This document shows, in pieces, positions 16,506-25,563 of a DNA stretch of 64,000 nucleotides (its first letter is position 1; the number at the start of each line of letters is the position of its first letter). The position numbers and the translations under genes are program-made. The notes beneath the pieces were generated by a model, which saw only the letters and a program-made list of their open reading frames with translations, had not been told where the DNA came from and ran no database searches. Source of the stretch: Streptomyces sp. NA04227. Its GTDB lineage: Bacteria; Actinomycetota; Actinomycetes; Streptomycetales; Streptomycetaceae. The stretch is taken from positions 62,001-126,000 of the forward strand of contig NZ_CP054918.1 of NCBI RefSeq assembly GCF_013364195.1. Reading direction: 5' to 3'.

Positions 16506-17534
16506 TCACCCCGTTCCAGGGGGCCTTCGGCCGGGGAAGCGGCCGGTGCCGCGCAGGGACCAGCGGCGTTCGGCGTAGGCCAGGTCGTCGCGCCACAGCC
16601 GGCCGGCCGCTTGGCGCATCAGCGGGCGCAGCAGCGGGGCGGCGGCACGCGCCAGAGCGAAGCCGCGTCGCTCCGAAGCCGCTACGACGGCCTCGACGAC
16701 GGCGGTCCGGGGGCTTGCGTCGCCTCGCGGCGTCAGGGGGGTGGCGTGGGTCTCCACCACCGAGGTGGCTCCTTCACCCTCGGTGATGCGCATGACGACC
16801 GTTCGGGGCTCGGGGGCGGTGAACTCGGCCCGCACGGGCACCACCAGGCGGCCCGCGACCCGGAACGAGACGTCGACGGCGAAGGCGTCGTCGAGCTCGC
16901 CCCGCGGAGTCCGCACCACGCGCAGGTCGACGAACGAGTACGGGTGGAACCAGGAGCCGTGCCAGGGGTCGAGCCGGTTGGCGACCACGTCCCGCGGCTC
17001 GCACTGCCCGACCGCCGTGAAGACCGCGTCCACCCCACTGCCTGGGGGCGGCCGGGCGGGCACGACCGGGCGCTCCAGCGGCTCCTCGCCGCCGAACTCG
17101 TCGAGGCGAACCCACACCAGCACCCCGTCGTCCTGGACGGGATACGGATCCCATCCGGCGAACGCGCTGCCGTCCAGAGCCAGTCCGTGCCAGTGGCACA
17201 CCAGGGCGCCGCACACCACCCTGCTGTCCCGCAGCGGAGCTCCCAGGTGCGGGCAGGCGCCCGGACCTGCCCGCAGCTCACCGCCTTCCGTGCGCCACCA
17301 CACCACCTCCACTCCGCCTACCGTCCCCCCGCGGGGGCCTTTGCCGGCGACGACATCCCGGGAGGCGCCGACGACGAACCAGTTGCCCGAGGGCCGTGCC
17401 TCGGCGCGTTCGAGCGCTTCGTCGATCAGTGCCGGCTTCGCCTGCTGCCAGGTCGGTGTCTGGGCCGCCCAGCCCGGTCCCCGGCGCACCCTCAAGGGGG
17501 ACGTCCAGCGCGCCTTGTCCGCTCCCCGCGTCAT
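16506..17534 (-). CDS. Rieske [2Fe-2S] protein with DUF5914-type C-terminus
   Basis: 342 aa. Rieske cluster ligands are C94-P-H96 and C113-H-W-H116, separated by 16 residues. The C-terminal 180 residues, with [20 protein letters not shown] and [11 protein letters not shown], fit the DUF5914 domain found in carotenoid-associated Rieske proteins; it may form an oxygenase active site, but no ferredoxin or reductase gene is adjacent. Its ATG overlaps the crtB stop (ATGA), so it is the last gene of the crtI-crtB operon. It occupies the position called crtV in described crtEIBV operons; I leave the symbol blank because I cannot confirm identity. A ring hydroxylase role is inference. Confidence 0.85.
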   Translation of the reverse strand: MTRGADKARWTSPLRVRRGPGWAAQTPTWQQAKPALIDEALERAEARPSGNWFVVGASRDVVAGKGPRGGTVGGVEVVWWRTEGGELRAGPGACPHLGAPLRDSRVVCGALVCHWHGLALDGSAFAGWDPYPVQDDGVLVWVRLDEFGGEEPLERPVVPARPPPGSGVDAVFTAVGQCEPRDVVANRLDPWHGSWFHPYSFVDLRVVRTPRGELDDAFAVDVSFRVAGRLVVPVRAEFTAPEPRTVVMRITEGEGATSVVETHATPLTPRGDASPRTAVVEAVVAASERRGFALARAAAPLLRPLMRQAAGRLWRDDLAYAERRWSLRGTGRFPGRRPPGTG

Positions 17535-18526
17535 CGGTCCGATCCCTCCCTGCCGGCCACTGCCCCGCGCACCGTTGGCGGCGGGCAGGGCGGCCGGGGG
17601 CATACGCGGGCGGCCAGGACGCGTGCGACTCCGGCCGCGGCTGTGCGCGCCCGGCGCCGACGCGCCACCACCGAGCGGCGGTGCAGCACGGCGTAGTCGT
17701 CGGCCGCGATGGCGTCGAGAATGCCCTGGTAGAGGAGGTACGCGGTACGGATGCACGGCCTTGTCCGCGGATCGAGTATGGCGATTCCGGGCTCCGCTTC
17801 CCGGTACACGCCCCTGATCATGGCCTCCGCGGCGATGAAGGCCGCACGGATACGCGGGTCGCGGCGCCCGGTGCGGCGGCTCCACTCGAGCAGCGGCCGG
17901 TCAACGCCGTGCGCGGCGAGCAGGTCCGCGGCCAGGTAGACGCGACCACGGTCCAGGTCCTCGCCCACGTCGCGGAGAAAATTGGTGAGTTGGAACGCCT
18001 CGCCGAGAGCCGCCGCGTGCGGGGCCGCCTCCTCACGGGGGACGACCGTCCCGAGCACGGGAAGCATCTGCAGCCCGATCACCGCGGCCGAACCGTGCAT
18101 GTAGGCGCGCAGGTGCGCGTGCGTCGGATAGTCCGTGACGCTCAGGTCACTGCGCATGGAGGCCATGAAGTCGGCGAAGAGCTGTGGGTCGATCGCGTAA
18201 CGCTCTGCCGTGTCCGCCACAGCTTTGACCACCGGCTCGTTGCCGCGGCCCGTACGAAGACCCTGCGCGAGGTCGCTCTCCAGCAGCCGCAGCAGGCGGT
18301 CACGCTGCTCAGCCGGCTGCCGGCGGTCGAGGTCGTCGACGATGTCGTCGGCCCATCGGGCGAAGCCGTACAGCGCGTGCACGGCGCAGCGGCGCTCTAC
18401 CGGCATCAGACGTGTGGCCAGGAAGTACGTCCTGCCGTGGCGGGCATTGAGCAGTCGGCACTGGGTGTAGGCCGCGCGCAGGTCAGGGTCGGTGACGCCG
18501 GCGGCGTCCAGCTCACGACGGGTCAT
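17531..18526 (-). CDS. crtB: Phytoene synthase
   Basis: 331 aa. Condenses two geranylgeranyl diphosphates to phytoene. Both aspartate-rich motifs are intact: D60-D-I-V-D64 in [11 protein letters not shown] and the second in [11 protein letters not shown] (about 181-190). [14 protein letters not shown] and the [11 protein letters not shown] segment are also family marks. The C-terminal 45 residues are Arg/Pro-rich and likely disordered. The start overlaps the crtI 3' end by 14 bases and the stop overlaps the Rieske gene start, so the operon is crtI-crtB-Rieske. Confidence 0.94.
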   Translation of the reverse strand: MTRRELDAAGVTDPDLRAAYTQCRLLNARHGRTYFLATRLMPVERRCAVHALYGFARWADDIVDDLDRRQPAEQRDRLLRLLESDLAQGLRTGRGNEPVVKAVADTAERYAIDPQLFADFMASMRSDLSVTDYPTHAHLRAYMHGSAAVIGLQMLPVLGTVVPREEAAPHAAALGEAFQLTNFLRDVGEDLDRGRVYLAADLLAAHGVDRPLLEWSRRTGRRDPRIRAAFIAAEAMIRGVYREAEPGIAILDPRTRPCIRTAYLLYQGILDAIAADDYAVLHRRSVVARRRRARTAAAGVARVLAARVCPRPPCPPPTVRGAVAGREGSDR

Positions 18527-20078
18527 CGCACGCTGCTTTCACGGACGGGACAGCGCTCGGCACGCGCTCCGGGCAACGCCTGGAATGCGTGTGAACGCGG
18601 GGGCCGGTAATGCGGGCGGCGGCCAGCTTGCCGCTGATGAGCACGGTCGGCACCCCCACTCCAGGCGCCGTGCCGCAGCCCGCGAGGACGACGTTGTCGT
18701 ATCCCCGCACCAGGTTGCGGGGCCGGAACGGGCCGGTCTGCGCGAACGTGTGCGAGACGGAGAACGGCGTCCCCGCCGCATGACCTTGCGACGTCCAGTC
18801 CGCCGGCGTCATCAGCCTCTCTGCCTCGATGCTGTCCCCCAACCCGTGCAAGCCGCGCCGCTCCAGTTCGGAGACGAGACGGTCCCGGTAACGCGGTCCG
18901 AGTTCGTGCCAGGCTCCGGCCGTGGGACCTGCGGTGGTGTTCGGGCACGGCGCCAGGACGTAGTGCAGGTGCCTGCCCGGCGGCGCCAGTTGCGGGTCGT
19001 GCGAGGTGGGGCGGGTGATCAGCAGCGAGGGATCGCTCATCAACTCGCCCGTACGCGTCAGCTCATCGAAAGTCCGCTCCCATGCCGCGCCGAAGGAGAG
19101 CGTGTGATGCGCGAGCCCCGTCCAGGTGCGGTCCGTACCGGCGTGCAGGACCACGGCGGACGGGGAATGACGCAGCCTCACCGGCCGCCGGGGCTCGCGC
19201 CCCAGCAGACGGTGCACGACCGGCAGGTCGGGCGTCAGGACCACCGCGTCACAGGCGATGCGTTCACCCGACGCCGTCCGCACGGCCGTAACGCGTGCGG
19301 ACGACTGCTCCAGTGCCGTCACTTCGGCCGACCAGTGGAAGCGGGCCCCGGCGTCTTCCGCCGCGTCAGCCATGGCCCGGGGCAGGGCATGCATGCCACC
19401 GCGGGGGAAGAAGACGCCGGCGACCGTGTCCATGTAGGCAATGACGGCGTAGGCGGCGAGCGCGCGGGCGGGGGCCACGCCCGCGTACAGCGACTGGAAG
19501 GAGAACACCCTCCGCAGCCGGGGGTCCGTGAGGAACCTGCCGATATGCCGATCCAGTCTCCCAAAGCCGCCGAGGGCGGCCAGCCGGGCGAGATCCGGAT
19601 GCAGGAGCTGGAGGGGTGAGTCGAAGTTCGTGTCGATGAAGCGCCGCATCTGCGCCCGGTAGAGCCGCTCGAGCCAGGACCGCAGCCGACGGTATCCGGC
19701 GGCTTCGGCAGCTCCGGCGAAACGCCGCACCTCCGCCTCCATCGCCTCCGCGTCGGTGTGCACGTCGACATGGCTGCCGTCGGCGAACCGGGCCCGGTAG
19801 GCCGGGTGCAGCGCGATCAGTTCCACACGCCGGTACAGGCTGTCGCCGACGGCGGCGAAGGCCTCGTCCGCCAGGTGCGGCATGGTCAGGACGGTGGGCC
19901 CGGTGTCGAGCCGGTAGCCGCCCAGGTCGAGCCTGCCCGCACGGCCGCCGGGGCCGGCGTCCCGTTCGACGACAGTCACCCGGCGGCCCGCGCCGAGGAG
20001 ATGCAGCGCGGCGGCGAGCCCCGAGAGGCCGGCACCGACGACCACGACGTGCTCGGTCGTCCCCGGGACGGTCTTCAC
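18513..20078 (-). CDS. crtI: Phytoene desaturase, bacterial CrtI type
   Basis: 521 aa FAD enzyme that desaturates phytoene to lycopene. N-terminal [22 protein letters not shown] and [13 protein letters not shown] form the FAD site; [15 protein letters not shown] is the mid-region motif; the C-terminal [19 protein letters not shown] segment is the CrtI-type signature. GTG 20078 has an AGGAGG eight bases upstream and overlaps the stop of a 40-aa ORF (GTGA). About 38 residues after the signature are basic and nonconserved. Confidence 0.93.
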   Translation of the reverse strand: MKTVPGTTEHVVVVGAGLSGLAAALHLLGAGRRVTVVERDAGPGGRAGRLDLGGYRLDTGPTVLTMPHLADEAFAAVGDSLYRRVELIALHPAYRARFADGSHVDVHTDAEAMEAEVRRFAGAAEAAGYRRLRSWLERLYRAQMRRFIDTNFDSPLQLLHPDLARLAALGGFGRLDRHIGRFLTDPRLRRVFSFQSLYAGVAPARALAAYAVIAYMDTVAGVFFPRGGMHALPRAMADAAEDAGARFHWSAEVTALEQSSARVTAVRTASGERIACDAVVLTPDLPVVHRLLGREPRRPVRLRHSPSAVVLHAGTDRTWTGLAHHTLSFGAAWERTFDELTRTGELMSDPSLLITRPTSHDPQLAPPGRHLHYVLAPCPNTTAGPTAGAWHELGPRYRDRLVSELERRGLHGLGDSIEAERLMTPADWTSQGHAAGTPFSVSHTFAQTGPFRPRNLVRGYDNVVLAGCGTAPGVGVPTVLISGKLAAARITGPRVHTHSRRCPERVPSAVPSVKAACDDPS

Positions 20079-20197
20079 GCGTCGTCCTCCTCTCTCCGGG
20101 CGGCGGCCCGCAGCGCATGGGTGGTGCGGGTGTCGGCCCCGCCCGGGCACACGCCCGGGACGAGTGGTCGTTCCACGGTGCAGAGCGCGCTCTTCAT
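20075..20197 (-). CDS. Forty-residue ORF coupled to crtI
   Basis: ATG 20197 follows GAAGGGGTGTCC, and the TGA overlaps the crtI GTG start (GTGA). The peptide begins MKSALCTVERPLVPG and ends [12 protein letters not shown]; the middle has Cys, Pro and Gly but no domain. In published Streptomyces crt operons crtE (GGPP synthase) is the gene before crtI, and no crtE exists here, so this could be a remnant left by a deletion, or a leader peptide that couples translation to crtI. Coding is supported only by the ribosome binding site and the overlap. Confidence 0.4.
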   Translation of the reverse strand: MKSALCTVERPLVPGVCPGGADTRTTHALRAAARREEDDA

Positions 20198-20430
20198 GGA
20201 CACCCCTTCGGTCCCGTTTCCGTGCGTCTTGAGCCACTTCGGACTTCGGCCCGTGCACGGATGCGGTCATTCCTGCCCGGTGCGCTGTCTCCTTGCGGCG
20301 CGGCTCACCCCGACGGCTCACACGAGGCGTCCGGAGCGGTCGGTCGCCGCGTGCCCGCTCCTGGCGGCACAGGGGCAGGCGTACTCTCCGGCCCGGCCCT
20401 CGAATGCAGCGAGTCGGCACCCTCGCTCGG

Positions 20431-21321
20431 TCAGTTGTCGGCCGGGCCGGTGTGCCCGAGGTCCGCCCGGCCACCGGCTCCGAGAAGCCCAGTGGCTACG
20501 AAGGGCTCGCTCGAAGCGAGCCGCGGGAGTTCCCGCCGCGAGAGCATCGTGACCACAGGCGGCATCGCGGCACGCACGAACTGGGCGGCACGCAGCCAGG
20601 AGGGCACGTAGACGGTCGGTCGCCGCCGTTCGATCACCGAGACCAGCCGCCCGGCGACGTGCGCGGCCGGGTACACCTTGCGGGCGGGAGGCGGCATGTG
20701 ACCGCGCAGTTCGCGCAGGACCGGATGCTCGTCGACGTCGCGAACCATGTCGGTGTCGGTCCAGTTGATGTAGGCGATGCCGACACCTACGTGCCGGTGG
20801 GCCAGTTCTGCGCGTAGCGAGTGGGCGAACGCCTCCACCCCGGATTTCGACGCGCAGTAGGCGCTCATCATGGGAGAGGCACCGATGGACGCCAAGGACG
20901 CGACCTGGAGAAAGTAGCCCTGGGTGTCGAGCAGTGCCGGGAGGAAGGACCGGGCGGTGACGGCGCTGCCGATCAGGTTCACCTCGATCACTCGCCGCCA
21001 TGTCGCCGGGTCCGATTCCTCGAAGGGCCCGCCTTCCGCCACACCCGCATTGGCAACCACCACGGACGGGTGCCCGAGGCGTTCGCGGACCTCCGCGGCG
21101 GTTCGGGCCATCCCGGCGTCGTCGGTGACGTCGACCTCCCAGCACCACGACTCGCCCGGCAGGGAGTCGCGGACCTGGGCCAGTGTCTGTTCCTCCCGGC
21201 CCAGCAGCGCCACTTTCGCGCCCCGGTCGGACAGCTGTCTGGCCATGGCCTCACCCAGGCCACGGGCAGCTCCCGTCACAACAGCCGTCCTGCCGCGCAG
21301 CGGGCTCGTCCCACATGACAT
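20431..21321 (-). CDS. SDR-family oxidoreductase upstream of crtI
   Basis: 296 aa. Cofactor loop TGAARGLGEAMA near 15-26, VANAG, catalytic Ser in QVASLASIGAS and Y-x-x-x-K in AYCASKSG; INWTDTDMV follows the catalytic domain. The C-terminal 80 residues (ERRRPTVYVPSWLRAAQFVRAAMPPVV) are hydrophobic and resemble the membrane-associating tails of acyl/retinol-type SDRs. ATG 21321 follows AAGGAGG. It is on the crtI strand, 233 bases before the 40-aa ORF, so it may act on a carotenoid or on an unrelated lipid; a shared transcript is not proven. Confidence 0.85.
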   Translation of the reverse strand: MSCGTSPLRGRTAVVTGAARGLGEAMARQLSDRGAKVALLGREEQTLAQVRDSLPGESWCWEVDVTDDAGMARTAAEVRERLGHPSVVVANAGVAEGGPFEESDPATWRRVIEVNLIGSAVTARSFLPALLDTQGYFLQVASLASIGASPMMSAYCASKSGVEAFAHSLRAELAHRHVGVGIAYINWTDTDMVRDVDEHPVLRELRGHMPPPARKVYPAAHVAGRLVSVIERRRPTVYVPSWLRAAQFVRAAMPPVVTMLSRRELPRLASSEPFVATGLLGAGGRADLGHTGPADN

Positions 21322-21575
21322 CGAACGCCTCCTTGGTCGGGCTCCGCCCTTGGCCACGGTAGGCCGGAGCGAAGGAACCGGCCCGGCACGCACCACATGT
21401 CGCTACACGTACACATCGCCGCGCTCTGCTGGATCGTTCGGCTCACGCCGGCGGGCCGGCCCCGTCGGAAGGCGACCTGACGGACTTCGTCGCCGTCTGG
21501 GGTCCGCGGGGCACCGGGGGGACCCGGGCGGAAGTAGCGTCCCAAGGGCCGGGAGTTCCGGAGGAGGAACCGTCA
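21322..21575. promoter_or_regulatory. Divergent region before the 27-codon ORF
   Basis: 254 bases between the SDR start and the small forward ORF. A TAGCGT hexamer at about 21535-21540 fits the TAnnnT -10 pattern, 36 bases before the ATG, but no good -35 was seen. Nothing else was recognised. Confidence 0.35.
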
Positions 21576-21659
21576 ATGGCGCAGATCACACAAGAAAGGG
21601 GGGATCTGGGCGATTACGAGTGGCTTGCGCCCTATGAGGTTGGTTCGGGGAGGGCTTAG
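21576..21659 (+). CDS. 27-residue ORF with strong ribosome binding site
   Basis: ATG 21576 follows GGAGGAGGAACCGTCA, one of the best ribosome binding sites in the window. The peptide starts MAQITQERGDLGDYEW and ends LAPYEVGSGRA; it has no Cys and is acidic in the first half. Codon use (ACA, CAA, AGG, GAT, TAT) is less GC-rich than its neighbours. The TAG stop shares one base with a GTG (21659) that opens the longer version of the downstream YqcI/YcgG gene. It could be a leader, a peptide substrate of a downstream enzyme, or chance. No family recognised. Confidence 0.45.
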   Translation: MAQITQERGDLGDYEWLAPYEVGSGRA

Positions 21660-21931
21660 TGTGGACGAGCGTCGCACGCGTGTACCGGTACCCAGTCGCC
21701 TCGGCACTGTTGCCGGACCCGGACCGCCGAAGGCCGGAACAGCGCGGCCCGCGCACCCCGTTCGCCTCCCGGACGGAGCCGATGGCATCCTTTGACCGCT
21801 TGAACGTGGTGGCTTGGTGGTCCGGTGGACCGCCGACAGTGAGGGACAGAATCGACGAGCCGTACGCAGCCGTCCGTGACTTCCCAAACGGCTGCCCTCA
21901 CGTGCTGTCCCCCTCACAGAAGGTCACGAAC

Positions 21932-22621
21932 ATGCTGGTTGACGCCGCCGCCGACATCATCACCGCCGACGCCGACGCCGCAGCCGCCGAAGTGGAACGC
22001 TTCCTCCTCGGCGACTCGTTTCCCTGCCTGGCCGGTCGCTCGGCCTGGCGGCGCGGCGGCATCAGCCATCATCACTACACCTGGCTCGGGGACGACGATG
22101 CCGCCCGCCGGATGACCGCGGATCTGCACACCTACGTCGAGACCACGGACTGGCAGGCGAAGCCCTTCACCAGCTTCATCGCCACGTTCTCCGGTCCCCT
22201 CGACATCCCGGACACCGAGTTCGAGGACCGGATGTGGGAGCACCTGCAAGCGATCCACGACCACGACCACCTCACGCACCGCTGGGCCGAGGGATACCGC
22301 TCCGACCCGAACGAGCGGGGCTTCGCGTTCAGCGTCGCCGGGCACCCGTTCTTCGTCATCGGTCTGCACGAGACCCACAGCCGGATCGGCCGCCGTCCTC
22401 CGTTCCCGATGCTCGCGTTCAACTCGCACGCGCAGTTCGACCGGATAAAGGAGGCCGGGCAGTGGGAGCGGCTCCAGGAGAAGATACGTAAGCAGGACAT
22501 CGCGCTGTCGGGGGACATCAACCCCAACCTCGTCGAGTACGAGCAGCTTTCGGAGGCCCGCCGCTACTCGGGCCGCCGCAAGCCCGCCGACTGGGGCTGT
22601 CCGTTCTCCGCTCGCGTCTGA
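21932..22621 (+). CDS. YqcI/YcgG (GntA-like) family protein
   Basis: 229 aa from ATG 21932, preceded by GAAGG. The sequence carries the family pattern DSFPCLAGRSAWRRGG near 29-44, FIATFSG, FEDRMWEHLQAIHDHD, VAGHPFFVIGLHETHSRIGRR, and the C-terminal GCPFSA. The family includes GntA, a haem-dependent N-hydroxylase of the guanitoxin pathway, so an N-oxygenase role on a guanidino or amine substrate is possible, but the other guanitoxin genes are absent. The same frame is open upstream to GTG 21659; that longer protein would add 91 residues starting SVARVYRYPVAS, faintly like a MOSC N-terminus, and is less likely. The 3' end overlaps the convergent MFS gene by 58 bases. Confidence 0.8.
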   Translation: MLVDAAADIITADADAAAAEVERFLLGDSFPCLAGRSAWRRGGISHHHYTWLGDDDAARRMTADLHTYVETTDWQAKPFTSFIATFSGPLDIPDTEFEDRMWEHLQAIHDHDHLTHRWAEGYRSDPNERGFAFSVAGHPFFVIGLHETHSRIGRRPPFPMLAFNSHAQFDRIKEAGQWERLQEKIRKQDIALSGDINPNLVEYEQLSEARRYSGRRKPADWGCPFSARV

Positions 22622-23895
22622 GTCGTCACCTTCGGTTCCCGAACCCGAGGTATGCGCAGGGCCTCCTCGTCCGGCTGATCGCCGGAGGTGGAGGCCCTTG
22701 CCGCACTCGGCGCGAGGCCGCCGCGCAGCCGCCTCGCGCCGAGCAGGGCGATCACCAGGGCGGTCGCGGCGAGGGCGGTCGGCAGGCGGTACGCGGTGTC
22801 GGGGCCGCAGTGTTCCACCGACCAGCCCGCTGCCGTGCCGCCCAGGGAGATGCCCGCGAGCAGACCGGTGACGGCGAGGGTCATGCCCTCGTTCAGCTGG
22901 GAGCGCGGGACCAGTTCCTGAACCAGCGACATGCCGGTGATCATGGTCGGTGAGGTGGCCATCCCGGCGAGGAACATCAGCGCGCACAGCGGGCCGATGT
23001 CCCCGGCGAGGTTCAGTGGCGACATCAGTACCGCCATGCCCGCGACCCCGGCCACGAAGCGGGCGGTGTGGCCGCCCCGTAGCGGCAGCATGCCGAACAG
23101 GACACCGGACAGGGCGGACCCTACGGCCTGGAGGGCGAGGACTACTCCGGCGCTCGCGCCGTGGCCGAGCGACTCGGTGTACGCGACGGTGGCCAGCTCC
23201 AGGGAGCCGAACACGGCACCGACGAAGACGAACACCAGCATCATGATCCGTACGCCGCCGCTGCGGAACGGGGAGCGTGCGCCGAACCCCTCGGCCGGGC
23301 GCACCGGCGGCTGCGTGCCGCGCTGCGCGGCGAACAGCACGGTGCCGACCAGGGTGAGGACCAACGCCGTGATCCGTCCCGCCTCCGGAGCCACCGCGGT
23401 GCACAGGGCGATCGCGAGAATCGGTCCGAGGATGAATCCCAGCTCGTCCAGGACCTGTTCGAAGGAGTTGGCGACGTGCATGGCGTCGGGGTCGCCGTCG
23501 AAGATCTCGCTCCAGCGGGCCCGGGCCATGCCGCCGATGTTGGGCGCGGTGGCGGACAGGACACCGGTGACGAACAGGGTCCAGGTCGGTGCACCGGCCG
23601 CCGCGCAGGCGACCAGCGCACCGGACAGTGCGAACGACCAGAGTGCGGCGGGGACGGCCACCTTCGCCTGGCCGTGGCGGTCCACGAGCCTGCCGAGCAG
23701 CGGCATGGTGACCAGCGTGGTGGCCAGTGAGGCCCCGGCCACCAGCCCGGCCAGCGCGTAGGAGTCACGGAGCGAGGCGATCATGACGACCGTGCTCACC
23801 CCGGTCATGGCCAGCGCGAGCCGGGCCAGGAATCCGGCGGCGGTGAAGGCGCCCGCGCCCTTTACGGAGAACAGCCTGCGGTACGAGAGGGGCAA
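22564..23895 (-). CDS. MFS transporter
   Basis: 443 aa with about 12 hydrophobic segments and the inter-helix loop LLGRLVDRHGQAK (MFS motif A, after TM2). Long Ala/Gly/Val helices such as VRIMMLVFVFVGAVFGSLELA are clear. The cytosolic C-terminal tail (about 400-443) is polar. TTG 23895 is the start, with GGAG five bases upstream. It lies 31 bases downstream of eda on the same strand, so it may be the last gene of the Entner-Doudoroff operon, possibly a sugar, acid or drug exporter/importer; substrate cannot be told. Confidence 0.88.
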   Translation of the reverse strand: MPLSYRRLFSVKGAGAFTAAGFLARLALAMTGVSTVVMIASLRDSYALAGLVAGASLATTLVTMPLLGRLVDRHGQAKVAVPAALWSFALSGALVACAAAGAPTWTLFVTGVLSATAPNIGGMARARWSEIFDGDPDAMHVANSFEQVLDELGFILGPILAIALCTAVAPEAGRITALVLTLVGTVLFAAQRGTQPPVRPAEGFGARSPFRSGGVRIMMLVFVFVGAVFGSLELATVAYTESLGHGASAGVVLALQAVGSALSGVLFGMLPLRGGHTARFVAGVAGMAVLMSPLNLAGDIGPLCALMFLAGMATSPTMITGMSLVQELVPRSQLNEGMTLAVTGLLAGISLGGTAAGWSVEHCGPDTAYRLPTALAATALVIALLGARRLRGGLAPSAARASTSGDQPDEEALRIPRVREPKVTTQTRAENGQPQSAGLRRPE

Positions 23896-23926
23896 GGATT
23901 CTCCGAAACGGTGGGTGCTGCCGGGG

Positions 23927-24562
23927 TCACCGGGATGGTGTCAGGGCCGCGGCCTCGGTCGCCAACTGTTTGATGCGGGCCCAGTCCCCGCTCTCCAGGG
24001 CGTCGGCGGGGGCGAGCCAGGACCCGCCGACGCAGCCGACGTTGGGCAGGGCGAGGTACTTCGGGGCGCCGGCGGGGGTGATCCCGCCCGTGGGGCAGAA
24101 GCGGACCTGCGGCAGCGGGCCCGCGATCGACTTGAGGTAGTCGGCGCCGCCCGCGGCCTCGGCGGGGAAGAACTTCATCTCGTGGATGCCGCGTTCGAGC
24201 AGTGTGAGGACCTCCGAGACGGTGGCGACGCCGGGCAGGAAGGGGATGCCGGAGTCGGTCATCGCGTACATCAGGCGCGGGGTGCAGCCGGGGCTGACCA
24301 GGAACCGGGCGCCGGCCGCGACCGCTTCGTTGACCTGGCGGGGCGTGGTCAGGGTGCCGACGCCGACGGCCATCTCGGGGACTTCCTCGGCGATGCGGCG
24401 TACGCCTTCGAGGGCGGCCTCGGACCGCAGGGTGATCTCGATGGTGCGGATGCCGCCCGCGGCCAGGGCCTGGGCGAGCGGGACGGCGTGCGCGGCGTCG
24501 CGCAGGACCACCACGGGGATGACGGGCGAGAGGTCGAGCGGGCTGGTGGTCGCAGGCGTCAT
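23927..24562 (-). CDS. eda: 2-keto-3-deoxy-6-phosphogluconate aldolase
   Basis: 211 aa class I aldolase of the KDPG/KHG family, which splits KDPG into pyruvate and glyceraldehyde-3-phosphate. The glutamate of TIEITLRS, the [10 protein letters not shown] loop, [11 protein letters not shown], the Schiff-base lysine in [11 protein letters not shown] and the phosphate-binding FCPTGGITP are all present. ATG overlaps the glk stop (ATGA). Together with edd and zwf it makes a complete Entner-Doudoroff branch. Confidence 0.95.
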   Translation of the reverse strand: MTPATTSPLDLSPVIPVVVLRDAAHAVPLAQALAAGGIRTIEITLRSEAALEGVRRIAEEVPEMAVGVGTLTTPRQVNEAVAAGARFLVSPGCTPRLMYAMTDSGIPFLPGVATVSEVLTLLERGIHEMKFFPAEAAGGADYLKSIAGPLPQVRFCPTGGITPAGAPKYLALPNVGCVGGSWLAPADALESGDWARIKQLATEAAALTPSR

Positions 24563-25563
24563 GCGGGGGTCAGAGCTCCCTGGTGTCTGAGGTGGCGGGC
24601 GAGCCAGGCCGTGGCGCCGAGGAGTGCGGGCGCGGGCGCGGTGATCAGTTCGGTGGCGATGGCGGTCACGTACGGCGTCATGGGCGACTTGTTCTCGAAG
24701 CGGCGGCGGAAGTCGCTGCGCAGGAGGACGTCGGTCATGGCGGGGAGGATTCCGCCGCCGAGGAGGAGGCCGCCGCGGGCGCCGAGGGTGAGGGCCACGT
24801 TTCCGGCGAAGGCGCCGAGCAGGGCGCAGAACATGTCCAGTGCCTCGGCGCAGAGCGGGTCGGTGCCGTCCTGGCCGCGGCGGCAGATCTCCTCGGGGCG
24901 CAGGGCCTCGGCGCCGGTTCCCTCCAGCACGCTCAAGTAGCGGTACAGGCGGGCCAGTCCGGGTCCGGAGAGCAGGTACTCGGCGCCGACGCCGCCCAGT
25001 TCGGCCTTGAGCAGGGCCATGACGTCGGCCTCGCGTGGCGTCTCGGCGGGCAGGGTGACGTGCCCGCCTTCGCCGGTGGCCGGGATCCAGCCGTCGTCGG
25101 TGGGCAGGAGTCCGGCGACGCCGAGTCCGGTGCCGGGGCCGATGACGGCCATGGGTTTGCCGGGGACGCGCCGGGCCGGGCCGATGCGGCGTACCGCCGA
25201 GTCGTCCAGGTGGGGCAGTGCCATGGCCTGGGCGCCGAAGTCGTTGATGACCTCGAAGGTGTCCATGCCCAGGCGGCGCCCGGTGTCGGCGATGGAGAAG
25301 CTCCAGGCCGCGTTGGTCAGCCGGAAGCTGTCGCCCTCGACCGGTCCGGCGACGGCGACGCAGGCCGCCTCGGGGCGTGCCGCCTGCCCGGTCACGTGGT
25401 CCAGGTAGGTCTCGGCCGCGTCGGCCAGGTCCGGGTGGTCGCCGACCCGCAGGACCTTCACGCCGCGGGGGCGGCGGGAGGCGTCGGTGACGAGTCCGAA
25501 GCGGGCGTTGGTGCCGCCGATGTCGGCGACCAGCCAAGGGTGTTGGGGGCTGGGCTCGGTCAC
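24559..25563 (-). CDS. glk: Glucokinase, Glk (non-ROK) family
   Basis: 334 aa. [16 protein letters not shown] (phosphate 1), [10 protein letters not shown], the [13 protein letters not shown] catalytic-Asp region, [12 protein letters not shown] and [10 protein letters not shown] match the E. coli-type glucokinase family rather than the ROK glucokinase (GlkA) that Streptomyces normally uses. The GTG start overlaps the edd stop (GTGA) and the stop overlaps eda (ATGA). It supplies glucose-6-phosphate directly to the operon's Zwf. Confidence 0.93.
   Translation of the reverse strand: MTEPSPQHPWLVADIGGTNARFGLVTDASRRPRGVKVLRVGDHPDLADAAETYLDHVTGQAARPEAACVAVAGPVEGDSFRLTNAAWSFSIADTGRRLGMDTFEVINDFGAQAMALPHLDDSAVRRIGPARRVPGKPMAVIGPGTGLGVAGLLPTDDGWIPATGEGGHVTLPAETPREADVMALLKAELGGVGAEYLLSGPGLARLYRYLSVLEGTGAEALRPEEICRRGQDGTDPLCAEALDMFCALLGAFAGNVALTLGARGGLLLGGGILPAMTDVLLRSDFRRRFENKSPMTPYVTAIATELITAPAPALLGATAWLARHLRHQGALTPA

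Noticed and set aside
21576..21659. Lasso-peptide precursor
   Set aside because: The peptide has PYEVGSG, but no lasso protease, cyclase or RRE gene is in view, and the Y-x-x-P-x-L leader motif is not matched.
21573..21917. Minus-strand ORFs in the gap before the GntA-like gene
   Set aside because: Arg/Ser/Pro-rich shadow translation with no domain or binding site.
21659..21931. Ninety-residue extension of the GntA-like protein with a MOSC-like start
   Set aside because: The family core begins near 21932 with its own ribosome binding site, and the extension has only a faint similarity in one short segment.
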